A stretch of DNA of 43,834 bases from CAYMLL01 sp964390645. GTDB lineage: Bacteria > Planctomycetota > UBA8108. A model generated the notes under the pieces. It did not search any database. It was not told the origin of the DNA and saw only the letters and a list, made by a program, of their open reading frames with translations. The translations under genes were made by a program, and so were the position numbers. This document shows, one piece after another, positions 33,984-41,681 of this stretch (position 1 is its first letter; the number at the start of each line of letters is the position of its first letter). The DNA lies in assembly GCA_964390645.1 (NCBI GenBank), contig CAYMLL010000021.1, forward strand, positions 1 to 43,834, read 5' to 3'.

Positions 33984-35605
33984 TGTCTCAGCTGTTCAGG
34001 GAGCTGTTCCTGTCGTCGATCCTGGCGGTGGCGTTGCTTGTCGTTGTGGCTTCGCTGTCGGCCTCCCATGCGTTCGCTCAGCCGGGCGCTTCGGAGATCC
34101 GTGGTCGTCTGCTCGATGGCGCGGCGAGTTCGGGGAATATCCGTCCGGAAGTGTTGCGGGATCCGGCGGCGAAGTGGCAGATTCCGCTGGCGGCGCAGAA
34201 GGTCGAGTTTCGTGCGCTGGGCGGCTCGAACGGGAGCTGGGTTGTCGAGTCCGATGGCGACGGACGCTTCACCTTCGATCCCGTGGCCAGCGGGGTCCCG
34301 GACGACGTGACCTGTGCTGCATTCGCAGAGGTCGGCGGCCGTCGCCTCTACTCGCCGTCCTTCGACCCACGGGCAGCCGATCCACGGATCTTCCTCTATC
34401 CGGTCGGCGCCGACCCCACTGGTGTGCAGACGGTCACGACGGTCGTTCATACGATCGAGAAGAGGAAGAGCCCGAACAGCGAAATGCAGCGCTGGTTGAA
34501 GGTCGCGATCCGGGTCGAGCTCTGGAACTGGGGCCGCGACCTCTTTATCGGTGCGAAGAAGGCTGGTGGCCGCGAGATCTTGCGTGTGCCCTTGCCGCCG
34601 GGCGCTCGTGTCGAGAAGAACACGGGGTTCGTCGAGGGCACACGAGGACGCTACTCCCCCGACGGCCGATTCCTGATCTGGGACGAGCCGGTCCCCGGTC
34701 TGGCGGACCTGGTCGAGGGCCGACGCGCGGGTGTTTCGCGCAGCGTCTGGGATATCGAGTACCTCGTCCGCCCGACGCCTCTCTACACGCTGGAGTATCC
34801 GCTGGACCTCGCACCCGCGGAGCGACAGCGCGGTGTCGAGCTCGGCGGCTTCCGCGTTTACGCCGTGCACGATGACATGAAGATTAGCGACACCGAGGTC
34901 GGCGATCAACAGCGAGGCGAAGACGGGCCGCGGAGTAGCATGAAGATCGACGCGACCCATCTCGAGCTTGCCCGCGAGGTCACGGAGCACCCGCTCGACG
35001 GGACGTCGGCTCATCTCGACGTCTACGTTCCCCGGGGCCCCTCGCTCGTCGCCGCCGATGGCTTGCGCCGACCGGTGCTGGTCCCGGTGCAGATCTCCGA
35101 CTCTGCTCGCGGCGCGATCTCGCGCAAGGCACTCTTCTGGCACGGCGGTACGGTGTTCATCGGAATCACGGCGATCTTTCTCGGCTTGCTGTTCGGTCGC
35201 AAGAGACTGCCGGCCGAGGCAGTACTCGACGGCCTGACGAGCGAGCAGATTCTCGATCGCATCGCCGATCTCGACGAACGCCACGAGCGCCGCGAGATCT
35301 CGGATTCCGACTATCGTCGCTACCGTGAGAGTCTCGTGACGATCGCCGCGGAGGAGATCTCTGGCGAGTCCGAGAGGCCCGAGGGGCCCGTCATCAATCC
35401 GGTCGTGGAGGCGACCTCCGCCCGGGGACCCTCGCTTGGCGAGCGGACCTACGAGGTCCTGCGCGAGATCGACGAACTCGACCAGGCCGATCTGCCGAGT
35501 GGGGAATTGGTCCGGCGGCGCGCTCATCTGCTGGAGGCACTCTACAAGTCGACCCGGAAGGACCTTTCGATTCGTCAAACGACCGGCGAGGACCTCGAGA
35601 CTTGA
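33983..35605 (+). CDS. Unknown exported, membrane-anchored protein of the ccm operon, 540 aa
   Basis: I do not recognise this as a known Ccm component. It has a signal peptide (1-32, ending SHAFAQ) and a carboxypeptidase-regulatory-like beta-sandwich at about 36-120 (SEIRGRLLDG, VESDGDGRFTFDP). A beta-rich extracytoplasmic region to about 375 includes LRVPLPPGARVEKNTGF and LDVYVPRGPSL. One membrane helix follows at about 383-405 (GGTVFIGITAIFLGLLFG). The C-terminal part has two helical segments: DLDERHERREISDSDYRRY (about 425-443) resembles the short CcmI-like protein upstream, and a looser second one lies at 490-525. Its ATG overlaps the upstream stop and its stop overlaps the ccmA start, so it is embedded in the operon. 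A role in handling apocytochromes or holding the Ccm complex together is inferred. Confidence 0.85.
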   Translation: MSQLFRELFLSSILAVALLVVVASLSASHAFAQPGASEIRGRLLDGAASSGNIRPEVLRDPAAKWQIPLAAQKVEFRALGGSNGSWVVESDGDGRFTFDPVASGVPDDVTCAAFAEVGGRRLYSPSFDPRAADPRIFLYPVGADPTGVQTVTTVVHTIEKRKSPNSEMQRWLKVAIRVELWNWGRDLFIGAKKAGGREILRVPLPPGARVEKNTGFVEGTRGRYSPDGRFLIWDEPVPGLADLVEGRRAGVSRSVWDIEYLVRPTPLYTLEYPLDLAPAERQRGVELGGFRVYAVHDDMKISDTEVGDQQRGEDGPRSSMKIDATHLELAREVTEHPLDGTSAHLDVYVPRGPSLVAADGLRRPVLVPVQISDSARGAISRKALFWHGGTVFIGITAIFLGLLFGRKRLPAEAVLDGLTSEQILDRIADLDERHERREISDSDYRRYRESLVTIAAEEISGESERPEGPVINPVVEATSARGPSLGERTYEVLREIDELDQADLPSGELVRRRAHLLEALYKSTRKDLSIRQTTGEDLET

Positions 35606-36327
35606 CCGAGCCGGCCACCTCACCCGGATCCTTGCAGGGCGTACTCCCGAGTGGCCGGGCAGCCGTCTCCGTGGTGGGAATCCGCAAGCACTTCGGCTTC
35701 CGGGAGGTTCTCCGCGGAGTCAGTCTCGACGTCGAGCGGGGAACCTGCGTCGCTCTCTTCGGGCCCAACGGTGCCGGCAAGTCGACACTGATGCGAATCA
35801 TCTCGACGCAGTGGGCGCCGACCGAGGGCGGCGGCAAGATCCTCGGGCTCGATCTGCGCAAGCAAAAGGAGAGGCTCGAGATTCGTCGGCGCATCGGCGT
35901 GGTCATGCACCAGAGCTTTTTGCGTGACGAGCTGACACTCCTGGAGAACCTCCGGCTCACGGCGGCGCTTTACGGCGTCGACTCGGTCGAGGTCACCGAC
36001 GGACTGCTCGAGCGCTTCGGGCTCCATCATCGTCGACACGATCTGCTCGGCACCTTCTCGCAGGGTATGACGAAGCGGGCGAATATCATCCGCAGCCTCC
36101 TTCACGATCCTGAGCTCTGGATCCTCGACGAGCCCTTCAGCGGACTCGACCGCGAGGGACAGGATCTGCTCAGCGAGTCGATCAGCGATTTCACCACCGG
36201 GAACGGCACGGTGTTGATCGTCACGCATCGCACCTCGCTCGGTCTGAGGCTCGCGAACCGTGCGATCGAGCTCGTCGACGGCGATTTGACTGAAGACCGC
36301 GACCTCACGGCGGGGAGGACCGGCTGA
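35602..36327 (+). CDS. ccmA: Heme exporter ATPase CcmA, 241 aa
   Basis: CcmA is the ATP-binding subunit of the CcmABCD machine that frees holo-CcmE. Walker A GPNGAGKST is at 54-62, Walker B and D-loop read LWILDEPFSGLD, and the switch is in IVTHRTSL. The signature region is FSQGMTKRANIIRSLL, not the LSxGQ of proteobacterial CcmA, and closer to the general ABC-2-type exporters seen in divergent Ccm systems. The start is TTG at 35602, which overlaps the upstream stop (TTGA). The first ~20 residues are not conserved. Alone it would be called a generic ABC ATPase; ccmB, ccmC and ccmD next to it support the specific name. Confidence 0.88.
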   Translation: MTEPATSPGSLQGVLPSGRAAVSVVGIRKHFGFREVLRGVSLDVERGTCVALFGPNGAGKSTLMRIISTQWAPTEGGGKILGLDLRKQKERLEIRRRIGVVMHQSFLRDELTLLENLRLTAALYGVDSVEVTDGLLERFGLHHRRHDLLGTFSQGMTKRANIIRSLLHDPELWILDEPFSGLDREGQDLLSESISDFTTGNGTVLIVTHRTSLGLRLANRAIELVDGDLTEDRDLTAGRTG

Positions 36328-37100
36328 TGTCTCCCGTGAGTCATACGGAGCGCGAGCGGCTCCAGCGCCATCGGGCTCCGGGCACAGGAGGCAAGCAGGT
36401 GTCTTCCGTGCGCCTCTTCCTCGTCTTCCTCAAGTGGGACCTGGTGCGCGAGCTCCGCCGACGGGAGGTCGTCATCAACATGACGCTCTTCGCCCTGCTG
36501 GTCCTTTTCGTGTCGCAGATCGGCCTGGGGCCGAACGAGGCCGCTATCAAGAGCGTCGCGCCGGTGATCTTCTGGATCACCATCGTCTTCACAGGGACGG
36601 TAGGCCTCAGCCAGTCCTTCGCGGCGGAGCGCGAGGGCGGGCGCCTCGCGGGGCTGCAGCTGGCGCCGATCGATCTCGGCGTCTTTTATCTCGCGAAGGT
36701 CGCCGCGACCTGGCTCTACGTCATCATGATGGTGACTTTCCTCATCGGCGCGTACATCCTCTTCTTCAACTTCAATCAGTACGCGCTGTTGCCGTCGCTG
36801 TTCGTCGTCGCTGGAGTGTTCACCCTCGGCTACATCGGCGCCGGGGTGGTGCTTTCGTCGATGACAACGGCGTTACGCGGGGGCGGAGAGATCGTGTTGC
36901 GCATCCTGCTGGTGCCGCTGATGATGCCCGCCATATTCCTCACCCTGGACGTGAGCGAGACGGTCTTCGGATCGACCATAGCCGAGGGCGCTCTCGGCGA
37001 GGCCACCGGGCTCGGCACGTACGTCGCGGTCGTCGGTGCGCTCGATGCGATCTACGTGACCACCGGGTTTCTTATCTTCCCGAAAATCCTCGAGGATTGA
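36327..37100 (+). CDS. ccmB: Heme exporter membrane subunit CcmB, 257 aa
   Basis: Six membrane segments and the CcmB pattern are visible: LVFLKWDLVRELRRREVVINM near the start, then IFWITIVFTGTVGLSQSFAAEREGGRLAGLQLAPI, cut here by position (36564-36671), and FLIFPKIL at the end. It forms the membrane part of the CcmAB ATPase. The ATG at 36327 overlaps the ccmA stop (TGATG) and follows GGGGAGG with 8-base spacing. A GTG at 36399, itself preceded by GGAGG with 7-base spacing, would remove a 24-residue hydrophilic start and fits the usual CcmB N terminus better. Both starts may be used. Confidence 0.93.
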   Translation: MSPVSHTERERLQRHRAPGTGGKQVSSVRLFLVFLKWDLVRELRRREVVINMTLFALLVLFVSQIGLGPNEAAIKSVAPVIFWITIVFTGTVGLSQSFAAEREGGRLAGLQLAPIDLGVFYLAKVAATWLYVIMMVTFLIGAYILFFNFNQYALLPSLFVVAGVFTLGYIGAGVVLSSMTTALRGGGEIVLRILLVPLMMPAIFLTLDVSETVFGSTIAEGALGEATGLGTYVAVVGALDAIYVTTGFLIFPKILED

Positions 37101-37101
37101 C

Positions 37102-37785
37102 ATGGCGCTTAGACTGCACTGTCTGATCGGCTGGATTCTCGTCACCGTGACGCTCGCGATGGTCGCGTTTTACGTCCCGCGCTACGACCCGATCCTCGGG
37201 AACAGCTATCTGATCTTCTTCTGGCACTTCCCGTCGGCGATCAACTGCATGAACTTCTTTCTCGCTGCCGGAGTGTTCTGTGGGCTCTTCCTCTTCTTCG
37301 GTCGGCGCTCCTCGATGGATCGCTGGGCGACTTCCTGTGTCGAGGTCGGCATGCTCGCGTGCACGGTCACTCTCGTGACGGGGGGCGTGTGGGCACGGTG
37401 CGCGTGGGGGCAGTGGAACGTCTGGATGTTCAACGATCCACGGCTTCTGAGCGTCTATATCATGTGGTTCACCTACGCTGCGTACCTGGCGTTCCGCACC
37501 AGTATCCAGGAGCCTCGTAAGCGACGGGTTTTCTCGAGCGCTTTCGGGATCATCGCGATGATCAACGTGCCCATCGTCTACTTCGCGATCCGCATCTTCG
37601 GTAAGGAGAACCACCCGATGAGTCTCAACCTGGAGGCCGACTCGTCACTCCCGGTCACTCGGTGGTTCGGAGCCGTTGCGTTCCTCGTTCTCTACACGGC
37701 GCTCGTGCGCTTGCGGCGTCGGGTGCACACGTCTCGTGAGGAGCTCGAACGCGCCCAGGGCGACTTTGGTCGCGTTGGAATCTGA
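37102..37785 (+). CDS. ccmC: Heme handling protein CcmC, 227 aa, altered WWD motif
   Basis: CcmC brings heme to CcmE. Six membrane segments are visible. The two external heme-ligand histidines are present as H42 (YLIFFWHFPSA) and H171 (ENHPMSLN). The WWD region reads GGVWARCAWGQWNVWMFNDPRLLS (spanning about residues 94-117). Compared with the family form WGxWWxWDxRLTS, the second Trp is Asn and two residues are inserted before the Asp. The start ATG follows GAGG with 6-base spacing, one base after the ccmB stop. The last ~20 residues are hydrophilic and face the cytoplasm. Confidence 0.93.
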   Translation: MALRLHCLIGWILVTVTLAMVAFYVPRYDPILGNSYLIFFWHFPSAINCMNFFLAAGVFCGLFLFFGRRSSMDRWATSCVEVGMLACTVTLVTGGVWARCAWGQWNVWMFNDPRLLSVYIMWFTYAAYLAFRTSIQEPRKRRVFSSAFGIIAMINVPIVYFAIRIFGKENHPMSLNLEADSSLPVTRWFGAVAFLVLYTALVRLRRRVHTSREELERAQGDFGRVGI

Positions 37786-37821
37786 GCCATGCTGAACAGC
37801 ACAGTACAGGAGACTTCCAGG

Positions 37822-38145
37822 ATGATTCGTGCGCTGCTTCTCGTTGTCCTCGTCATGTTCCCCGCGGTCGCCATGCTGGGAGACGTCGGCACGGAGACCA
37901 CGGAGACCGCTGCACCCGCGGAGTTGAGTTCCGAGAAAACCGTGGTGATCGATCCGCCTCCGGATTTCTCGACCTACCTTTTCGTGGCGTACGGACTGAC
38001 CTGCGCTCTGCTCTGCGTGTTCACTCTGTGGACGGCCACTCAGACGCGCAACCTCGAGAAGAGCGCGCGGTACTTGCACGAGCGCTTCGACCGTGGGTAT
38101 TCGGAAGACCGCACGGCTCCGGAGACCAGCCCCCAGGGTCTCTGA
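37822..38145 (+). CDS. ccmD: CcmD-like small membrane protein, 107 aa
   Basis: CcmD is a small one-helix protein that releases holo-CcmE from CcmC. The segment YLFVAYGLTCALLCVFTLWTATQTRNLEKSARYL-like (about residues 52-84 from this start) has the CcmD pattern (FxxAYGxTxxxL...). It is longer than usual (40-70 residues) because a second hydrophobic segment, signal-like, is at the N terminus (IRALLLVVLVMFPAVAMLG). The ATG at 37822 has AGGAG with 9-base spacing; an ATG at 37789 would add 11 residues. It is last in the operon. A 7-base stem (38121-38127 with 37-43 of the same line) overlaps its stop codon and may help end transcription. Confidence 0.72.
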   Translation: MIRALLLVVLVMFPAVAMLGDVGTETTETAAPAELSSEKTVVIDPPPDFSTYLFVAYGLTCALLCVFTLWTATQTRNLEKSARYLHERFDRGYSEDRTAPETSPQGL

Positions 38146-38218
38146 GTAAGGCGTGTGTTCGTCACGCGCAAATCCGCGCGAGAGGCCTTATCGGCCGCGT
38201 TCTCGCGTGAATTGGCAA

Positions 38219-38247
38219 TTGCATCGCTCCGGATACGCGAATAGAAT
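38219..38247 (+). promoter_or_regulatory. Likely promoter of the DUF2203/moaB gene group
   Basis: TTGCAT (38219-38224) and TAGAAT (38242-38247) are separated by exactly 17 bases. This gives a leader of about 115 bases before the DUF2203-like gene and suggests that it starts a new transcription unit after ccmD. Confidence 0.45.
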
Positions 38248-38368
38248 CGGCGTAGCAGAGACAGCGCCAGGCAGCCCTCTGGTCGGACCCTACCGAGCCT
38301 TCGTTTGCTTGACGCGAGCTCACCGTTTTCTTCTCTTGTCACGAGTCTCCAGAGATACGCTCTCCGGT

Positions 38369-38830
38369 ATGATCGCCAAGCAGCCCACCGCCGACAACTT
38401 GATCTCCGTGGACGACGTTCTCAAGAGAGTCCCCTTGCTCGAACGCGTCATTCGCGATGTGGTGGGTGGCTACGAGGCGCGACGCAAGGCAAAGGAGCGG
38501 CTCGAAGAACTCGTCGTCATCTCGCGCCAGTTTAGCTCGTGCGAGATCCAGGAGACGATCAACAACCTGCGACGCCAGGTGAACGAACGCGACCAGGATA
38601 TGGAAGCCTTCGACAAGGAGGTACGCCTCCTCGGTGGCATCCTTCGCGACGCTCGTCGCGGGCTCGTCTACTTCTACTCCGAGAGAGAAGGCCGACGAGT
38701 TTTCCTTGTCTGGGACCCGAGTCACCCGGCGCACGTGTCTTGGCACGAGCTCGACGAGAGCTTCGCCGACCGGACGCTGGTCGAGAGGTCGCCGGGGAAG
38801 AAGGCATCCGCCCTCGACGTCAACGACTGA
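38369..38830 (+). CDS. DUF2203-like protein, 153 aa
   Basis: The N-terminal two thirds is helical and charged (ISVDDVLKRVPLLERVIRDVVGGYEARRKAKERLEEL-like at 12-48), followed by a coiled segment (NNLRRQVNERDQDMEAFDKEV). The end matches the DUF2203 signature: RRGLVYFYSEREGRRVFLVW, then HVSWHELDESFADRTLV (GxVDFxxxxxGRxVxLCWrxxE...WHxxdxGfxgRxpL in the family). Function of the family is unknown. There is no signal or membrane segment. The ATG at 38369 has no strong ribosome binding site. It lies 40 bases before moaB on the same strand. Confidence 0.8.
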   Translation: MIAKQPTADNLISVDDVLKRVPLLERVIRDVVGGYEARRKAKERLEELVVISRQFSSCEIQETINNLRRQVNERDQDMEAFDKEVRLLGGILRDARRGLVYFYSEREGRRVFLVWDPSHPAHVSWHELDESFADRTLVERSPGKKASALDVND

Positions 38831-38852
38831 TCGTTCTCCCCGCCGTGGCCGT

Positions 38853-38888
38853 TGAGCGTCGAGGAGCACGATGAGCGTCGAGGAGCAC
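38853..38888 (+). repeat. 19-base direct duplication at the moaB start
   Basis: TGAGCGTCGAGGAGCAC occurs at 38853-38869 and again at 38872-38888, a period of 19 bases. The first copy carries the GAGGAG (38861-38866) that serves as ribosome binding site for the ATG at 38871; the second copy encodes the first residues SVEEH. The gene's own beginning has thus been copied to form its translation signal, or the other way round. Confidence 0.8.
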
Positions 38889-39383
38889 CGGACCCGTGGC
38901 CGGCGTCTCGGCGTGCTGGGATCGACGGTCATCACGGTCAGCGACACCCGGACGCTCGAGACCGATACCAGCGGTCAGACGATCGTTGCCTTGTTCGAGG
39001 ACGCAGGTCACGAGGTTGTCGAGCGCACTGTCGTGCCGGATGACCCTCCGAAGGTCGACCGCGTGCTGAGGCATTGGTTGGCAGCGGAGGAGGTCGAGGT
39101 CATCGTGCTCACCGGCGGCACCGGTGTCGCGCCTCGCGATGGCACCGTCGAGGTCGTGACTGCCGCGCTCGATCTCACGCTGCCCGGCTTTGGCGAGCTG
39201 TTCCGGTATCTGAGCTACAAGCAGATCGGATCGGCGGCGATGCTCAGCCGTGCGGTGGGCGGAGTCGCGTCGGGCAAGGCCGTCTTTTCGCTTCCCGGAT
39301 CGCGCAAGGCCGTGCACCTGGCGATGGAGAAGCTCATCTTGCCGGAACTCGGACATCTGCTCTCCCTGGTGCGCGGCGTCTGA
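38871..39383 (+). CDS. moaB: Molybdenum cofactor protein MoaB/MogA family, 170 aa
   Basis: MoaB and MogA proteins bind molybdopterin and adenylate it before metal insertion. The family marks are TVITVSDTRTLETDTSGQ, the phosphate loop VLTGGTGVAPRDGT at 80-92, and FSLPGSRKAVHLAMEKL near 139-155. ISYKQIGSAAMLSRAVGG-like text (YLSYKQIGSAAMLSRAVGG) is the conserved middle segment. Length is normal. GAGGAG lies 4 bases before the ATG within the 19-base duplication. No other molybdenum cofactor gene is in the window, so it may serve another operon at a distance. Confidence 0.93.
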   Translation: MSVEEHRTRGRRLGVLGSTVITVSDTRTLETDTSGQTIVALFEDAGHEVVERTVVPDDPPKVDRVLRHWLAAEEVEVIVLTGGTGVAPRDGTVEVVTAALDLTLPGFGELFRYLSYKQIGSAAMLSRAVGGVASGKAVFSLPGSRKAVHLAMEKLILPELGHLLSLVRGV

Positions 39384-39390
39384 GAGGAAA

Positions 39391-40257
39391 CTGACGATCG
39401 CCCCGCTGACGACCTTCTATCTCTTCGTCACTGCGACCGCGGCCGGCACGGCGGCGATGCTGCCGATCGTGCCGCTCGCCGAGTTCGGGCGACGGTTCTT
39501 TGTGCTGTTGAGCCTTGTCTCCGTCGTCCTGATCGGGCTCGCGACGCTCGATCGAGAGCTCGATGTCACGTACTGGCACTTCGTGTCAGCGGCCTGCCTC
39601 ATCGCGTACAACATCCTGCTGCCGAGGCAGCAGGGGATCGACTCCAGGAGGTCGGACGGGGAGTCGGGGCCGGGTGTGACAGCCGCCGGGCGTGTCGCGG
39701 TGCTCTGTCTCGTCGGCGGTATCATCTGTGGTGGGACGGGAGTCGTCGTCGACGCGCTCGCGTTGTCGGGTAGTCCACCGCCGGCGGGTCACGAGCGAGT
39801 GGCGGTTGCGAGTGGTCCCTTGTTCGTTGCGGGATCGGTGTCATCGGGGCTGCTGCTCGGCGCCGCGCTGGTCGCGATGGTGCTCGGCCACTGGTACCTC
39901 GTGTCGCGCGACCTGTCGTTCACCGCCCTGCGCCGCCTGACCCTGGCCTTGGCGGTTGCTCTCGGCGTTCGTGCGATCGTCGGGTTGATCGGGTTGCTGT
40001 CCCAGCTCGACTTCTGGAACGAGCAGATCGGGAGGCTCGGCACGACGCACTTTTTGCTGTCGGACGGTGTTTTCTTGCTCTCGCGGGTGCTCTTCGGCGT
40101 GGTCGCGCCGGCGGTCCTCGTGCCGCTCGCCTGGCGTTGCGTGCGCATCGAGTCGAACCAGTCCGCAACCGGAATCCTGTACGTAGTCCTGGCGTTTGTC
40201 GTCTTCGGCGAGATCCTCGCAAAGCACTTTCTGGTCAACCTGCGGGTCGTGATTTAA
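39391..40257 (+). CDS. Multi-pass membrane protein of unknown function, about 288 aa, start uncertain
   Basis: About eight hydrophobic segments are visible, among them PLTTFYLFVTATAAGTAAML, FFVLLSLVSVVLIGLATLD, AVLCLVGGIICGGTGVVV, SGLLLGAALVAMVLGHWYLV, LTLALAVALGVRAIVGLIGL and GILYVVLAFVVFGEILA. I do not recognise a family; GHWYLVSRDLSF is a distinctive loop. There is no ATG, GTG or TTG in frame between the moaB stop and the first membrane segment. The CTG at 39391, directly after GAGAGGAAA, gives a sensible N terminus. The first in-frame ATG (39457) would cut into the first segment. It probably shares a transcript with moaB. Confidence 0.65.
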   Translation: MTIAPLTTFYLFVTATAAGTAAMLPIVPLAEFGRRFFVLLSLVSVVLIGLATLDRELDVTYWHFVSAACLIAYNILLPRQQGIDSRRSDGESGPGVTAAGRVAVLCLVGGIICGGTGVVVDALALSGSPPPAGHERVAVASGPLFVAGSVSSGLLLGAALVAMVLGHWYLVSRDLSFTALRRLTLALAVALGVRAIVGLIGLLSQLDFWNEQIGRLGTTHFLLSDGVFLLSRVLFGVVAPAVLVPLAWRCVRIESNQSATGILYVVLAFVVFGEILAKHFLVNLRVVI

Positions 40258-40351
40258 CATCGCCGAGGTAGCGGTGGTCGCTCCTCTTCGGGGCCACTTG
40301 CCAGGAGTGAGATTTCGAGAGCGCGAACGATTGACTCCGGAACTGCCATCG

Positions 40352-40924
40352 ATGGCCCACAGTGACACGCGCTCCAGGGCGTCCATCCAGTTCTCTTGCC
40401 CGAACTGCGAGGAGGAGAGTCACTGCGCTGCCGGCCTGGCGTCCGAGGCGGCCCCGCGGTCCTGTCCCGGGTGTGGCTGGACTCTCGCTGCGAAGGGAAC
40501 ACCGCCGGACGGACACTCTCCGGTCGTTGACTGCTGGGTCTGTGGCAACCAGGAGTTTTTCATCCAGAAGGACTTCAACCGCCAGTTCGGGTTTCTCATC
40601 GTGGTCACGTCGTTCACGATCATTCTCCTGGTGATGCTGCTGTTCGGGCACCTCCTGGGTATCTACTGCCTCTTCGGGCTCGCGGCGGTCGACTACGCCG
40701 TGTACCGTCTGCTCGGGAACGTCACGGTCTGCTACCTCTGTAACACGATCTATCGTGGCTTCCCGCTACACCCCGGGCACAAGGGCTTCTATCTCGGCAC
40801 GGAGGAGGCTCACAAGCGTCTGCGCAGAGTCTGGCTGACGAGCCTAGAGGCGGGCGGTGGTTCCGTTGCCGATGACTCGCGAGACGTGGGGACGGAGGTC
40901 GCCGACGCGACGGAGCGGTCATGA
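40352..40924 (+). CDS. Zinc-ribbon-like cysteine-rich protein with two membrane segments, 190 aa
   Basis: Four pairs of cysteines suggest metal binding: FSCPNCEEESHC, RSCPGCGW, DCWVCGNQEF and, after the membrane part, VCYLCNTIYRGFP. Between them are one long or two short membrane helices (FLIVVTSFTIILLVMLLFGHLLGIYCLFGL region, 40589-40687). The tail after residue 150 is polar. The ATG at 40352 (MAHSDTRS) is chosen because the protein-like sequence begins there; the ribosome binding site is weak. The stop overlaps the next gene's start (ATGA). Similar proteins are commonly annotated as hypothetical in planctomycetes; role unknown. Confidence 0.78.
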   Translation: MAHSDTRSRASIQFSCPNCEEESHCAAGLASEAAPRSCPGCGWTLAAKGTPPDGHSPVVDCWVCGNQEFFIQKDFNRQFGFLIVVTSFTIILLVMLLFGHLLGIYCLFGLAAVDYAVYRLLGNVTVCYLCNTIYRGFPLHPGHKGFYLGTEEAHKRLRRVWLTSLEAGGGSVADDSRDVGTEVADATERS

Positions 40925-41541
40925 AGGTCCTGGACGGCAGACCCGTTCCGCTCTTTCCGCTGCCCTCGGTGGTTCTCTATCCGCGCATCGTGCAGCCGCT
41001 CCACATCTTCGAGCCGCGTTATCGGCAGATGCTCGCCGAGGTACTCGACAGTCACGGTAAGATCGCGCTGGCGCTTCTCAAGCCGGGATTCGAGTCACGG
41101 TACCACGACTCTCCCGAGATCCACGCGGTCGTCTCGGTGGGCACCCTCGTCACCTACCGAACTCGTGAGGATGGCTCGTCCGACGTCGTCCTTCTCGGCG
41201 AGTGCCGGGCGCGTGTCGTCGAGGAGATGGAGGGCAAGATGTACCGCCGCGCCAGTCTGGTGCGTCTGCAGGAGCGTCAGCCGCATGCCGTGCAGCAACG
41301 GGAGAATCTACGCGGGAGGCTCGGGCGCTGGTTGCGATACGCCGTCGACGGGCTCGAGGGTAAGAAGGACAGCCTCGCCCGTCTGCAGCACTCGTTCAAG
41401 AAGGAGTCCGACGTCGGGTTCCTTGTCGATTTCCTTGTTTACCATTTCCTCGAGGAGACCGAGGTTCGACAGGAGATGCTCGAGGAACTCGACGTGTCAC
41501 GTCGTGCGGAGACGCTGCTCGAGAGGCTCGGGGACCGTTGA
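40921..41541 (+). CDS. LON peptidase substrate-binding-domain protein, 206 aa
   Basis: The protein corresponds to the N-terminal domain of Lon without the ATPase and protease parts: VPLFPLPSVVLYPRIVQPLHIFEPRYRQML-like at 9-38, then ALALLKPGF, VSVGTLVTY and VVLLGECRARVVEEM. A helical part (residues 125-200) follows. Stand-alone LON-domain proteins are widespread, and a role in recognising unfolded or specific proteins is inferred from Lon. The ATG overlaps the stop of the cysteine-rich gene (ATGA), so they are translated together. Confidence 0.92.
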   Translation: MKVLDGRPVPLFPLPSVVLYPRIVQPLHIFEPRYRQMLAEVLDSHGKIALALLKPGFESRYHDSPEIHAVVSVGTLVTYRTREDGSSDVVLLGECRARVVEEMEGKMYRRASLVRLQERQPHAVQQRENLRGRLGRWLRYAVDGLEGKKDSLARLQHSFKKESDVGFLVDFLVYHFLEETEVRQEMLEELDVSRRAETLLERLGDR

Positions 41542-41598
41542 GCGCCGTCCGCCTCGTGGTGAACCTTTCTCCGTCGAGGGTCGGACTCCCCGATCACC

Positions 41599-41627
41599 TT
41601 GAGAATCGTCGTGGCATGCGTGATACT
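41599..41627 (+). promoter_or_regulatory. Promoter of the TatD-family gene
   Basis: TTGAGA (41599-41604) and GATACT (41622-41627) are separated by exactly 17 bases. Transcription would begin near 41634, right at the 5' side of the hairpin at 41634-41654. Confidence 0.5.
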
Positions 41628-41633
41628 GGATTA

Positions 41634-41654
41634 CACCCGCTGTCGATGCGGGTG
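41634..41654 (+). promoter_or_regulatory. 5'-terminal hairpin in the TatD-gene leader
   Basis: CACCCGC (41634-41640) pairs perfectly with GCGGGTG (41648-41654) around the 7-base loop TGTCGAT. The hairpin ends 27 bases before the ATG at 41682 and would be at the very 5' end of the mRNA. There is no T tract, so it is more likely an mRNA-stability or regulatory element than a terminator of the LON-domain gene. Confidence 0.45.
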
Positions 41655-41681
41655 CAGTGTCAAGGCTGACGGTACTGAACC

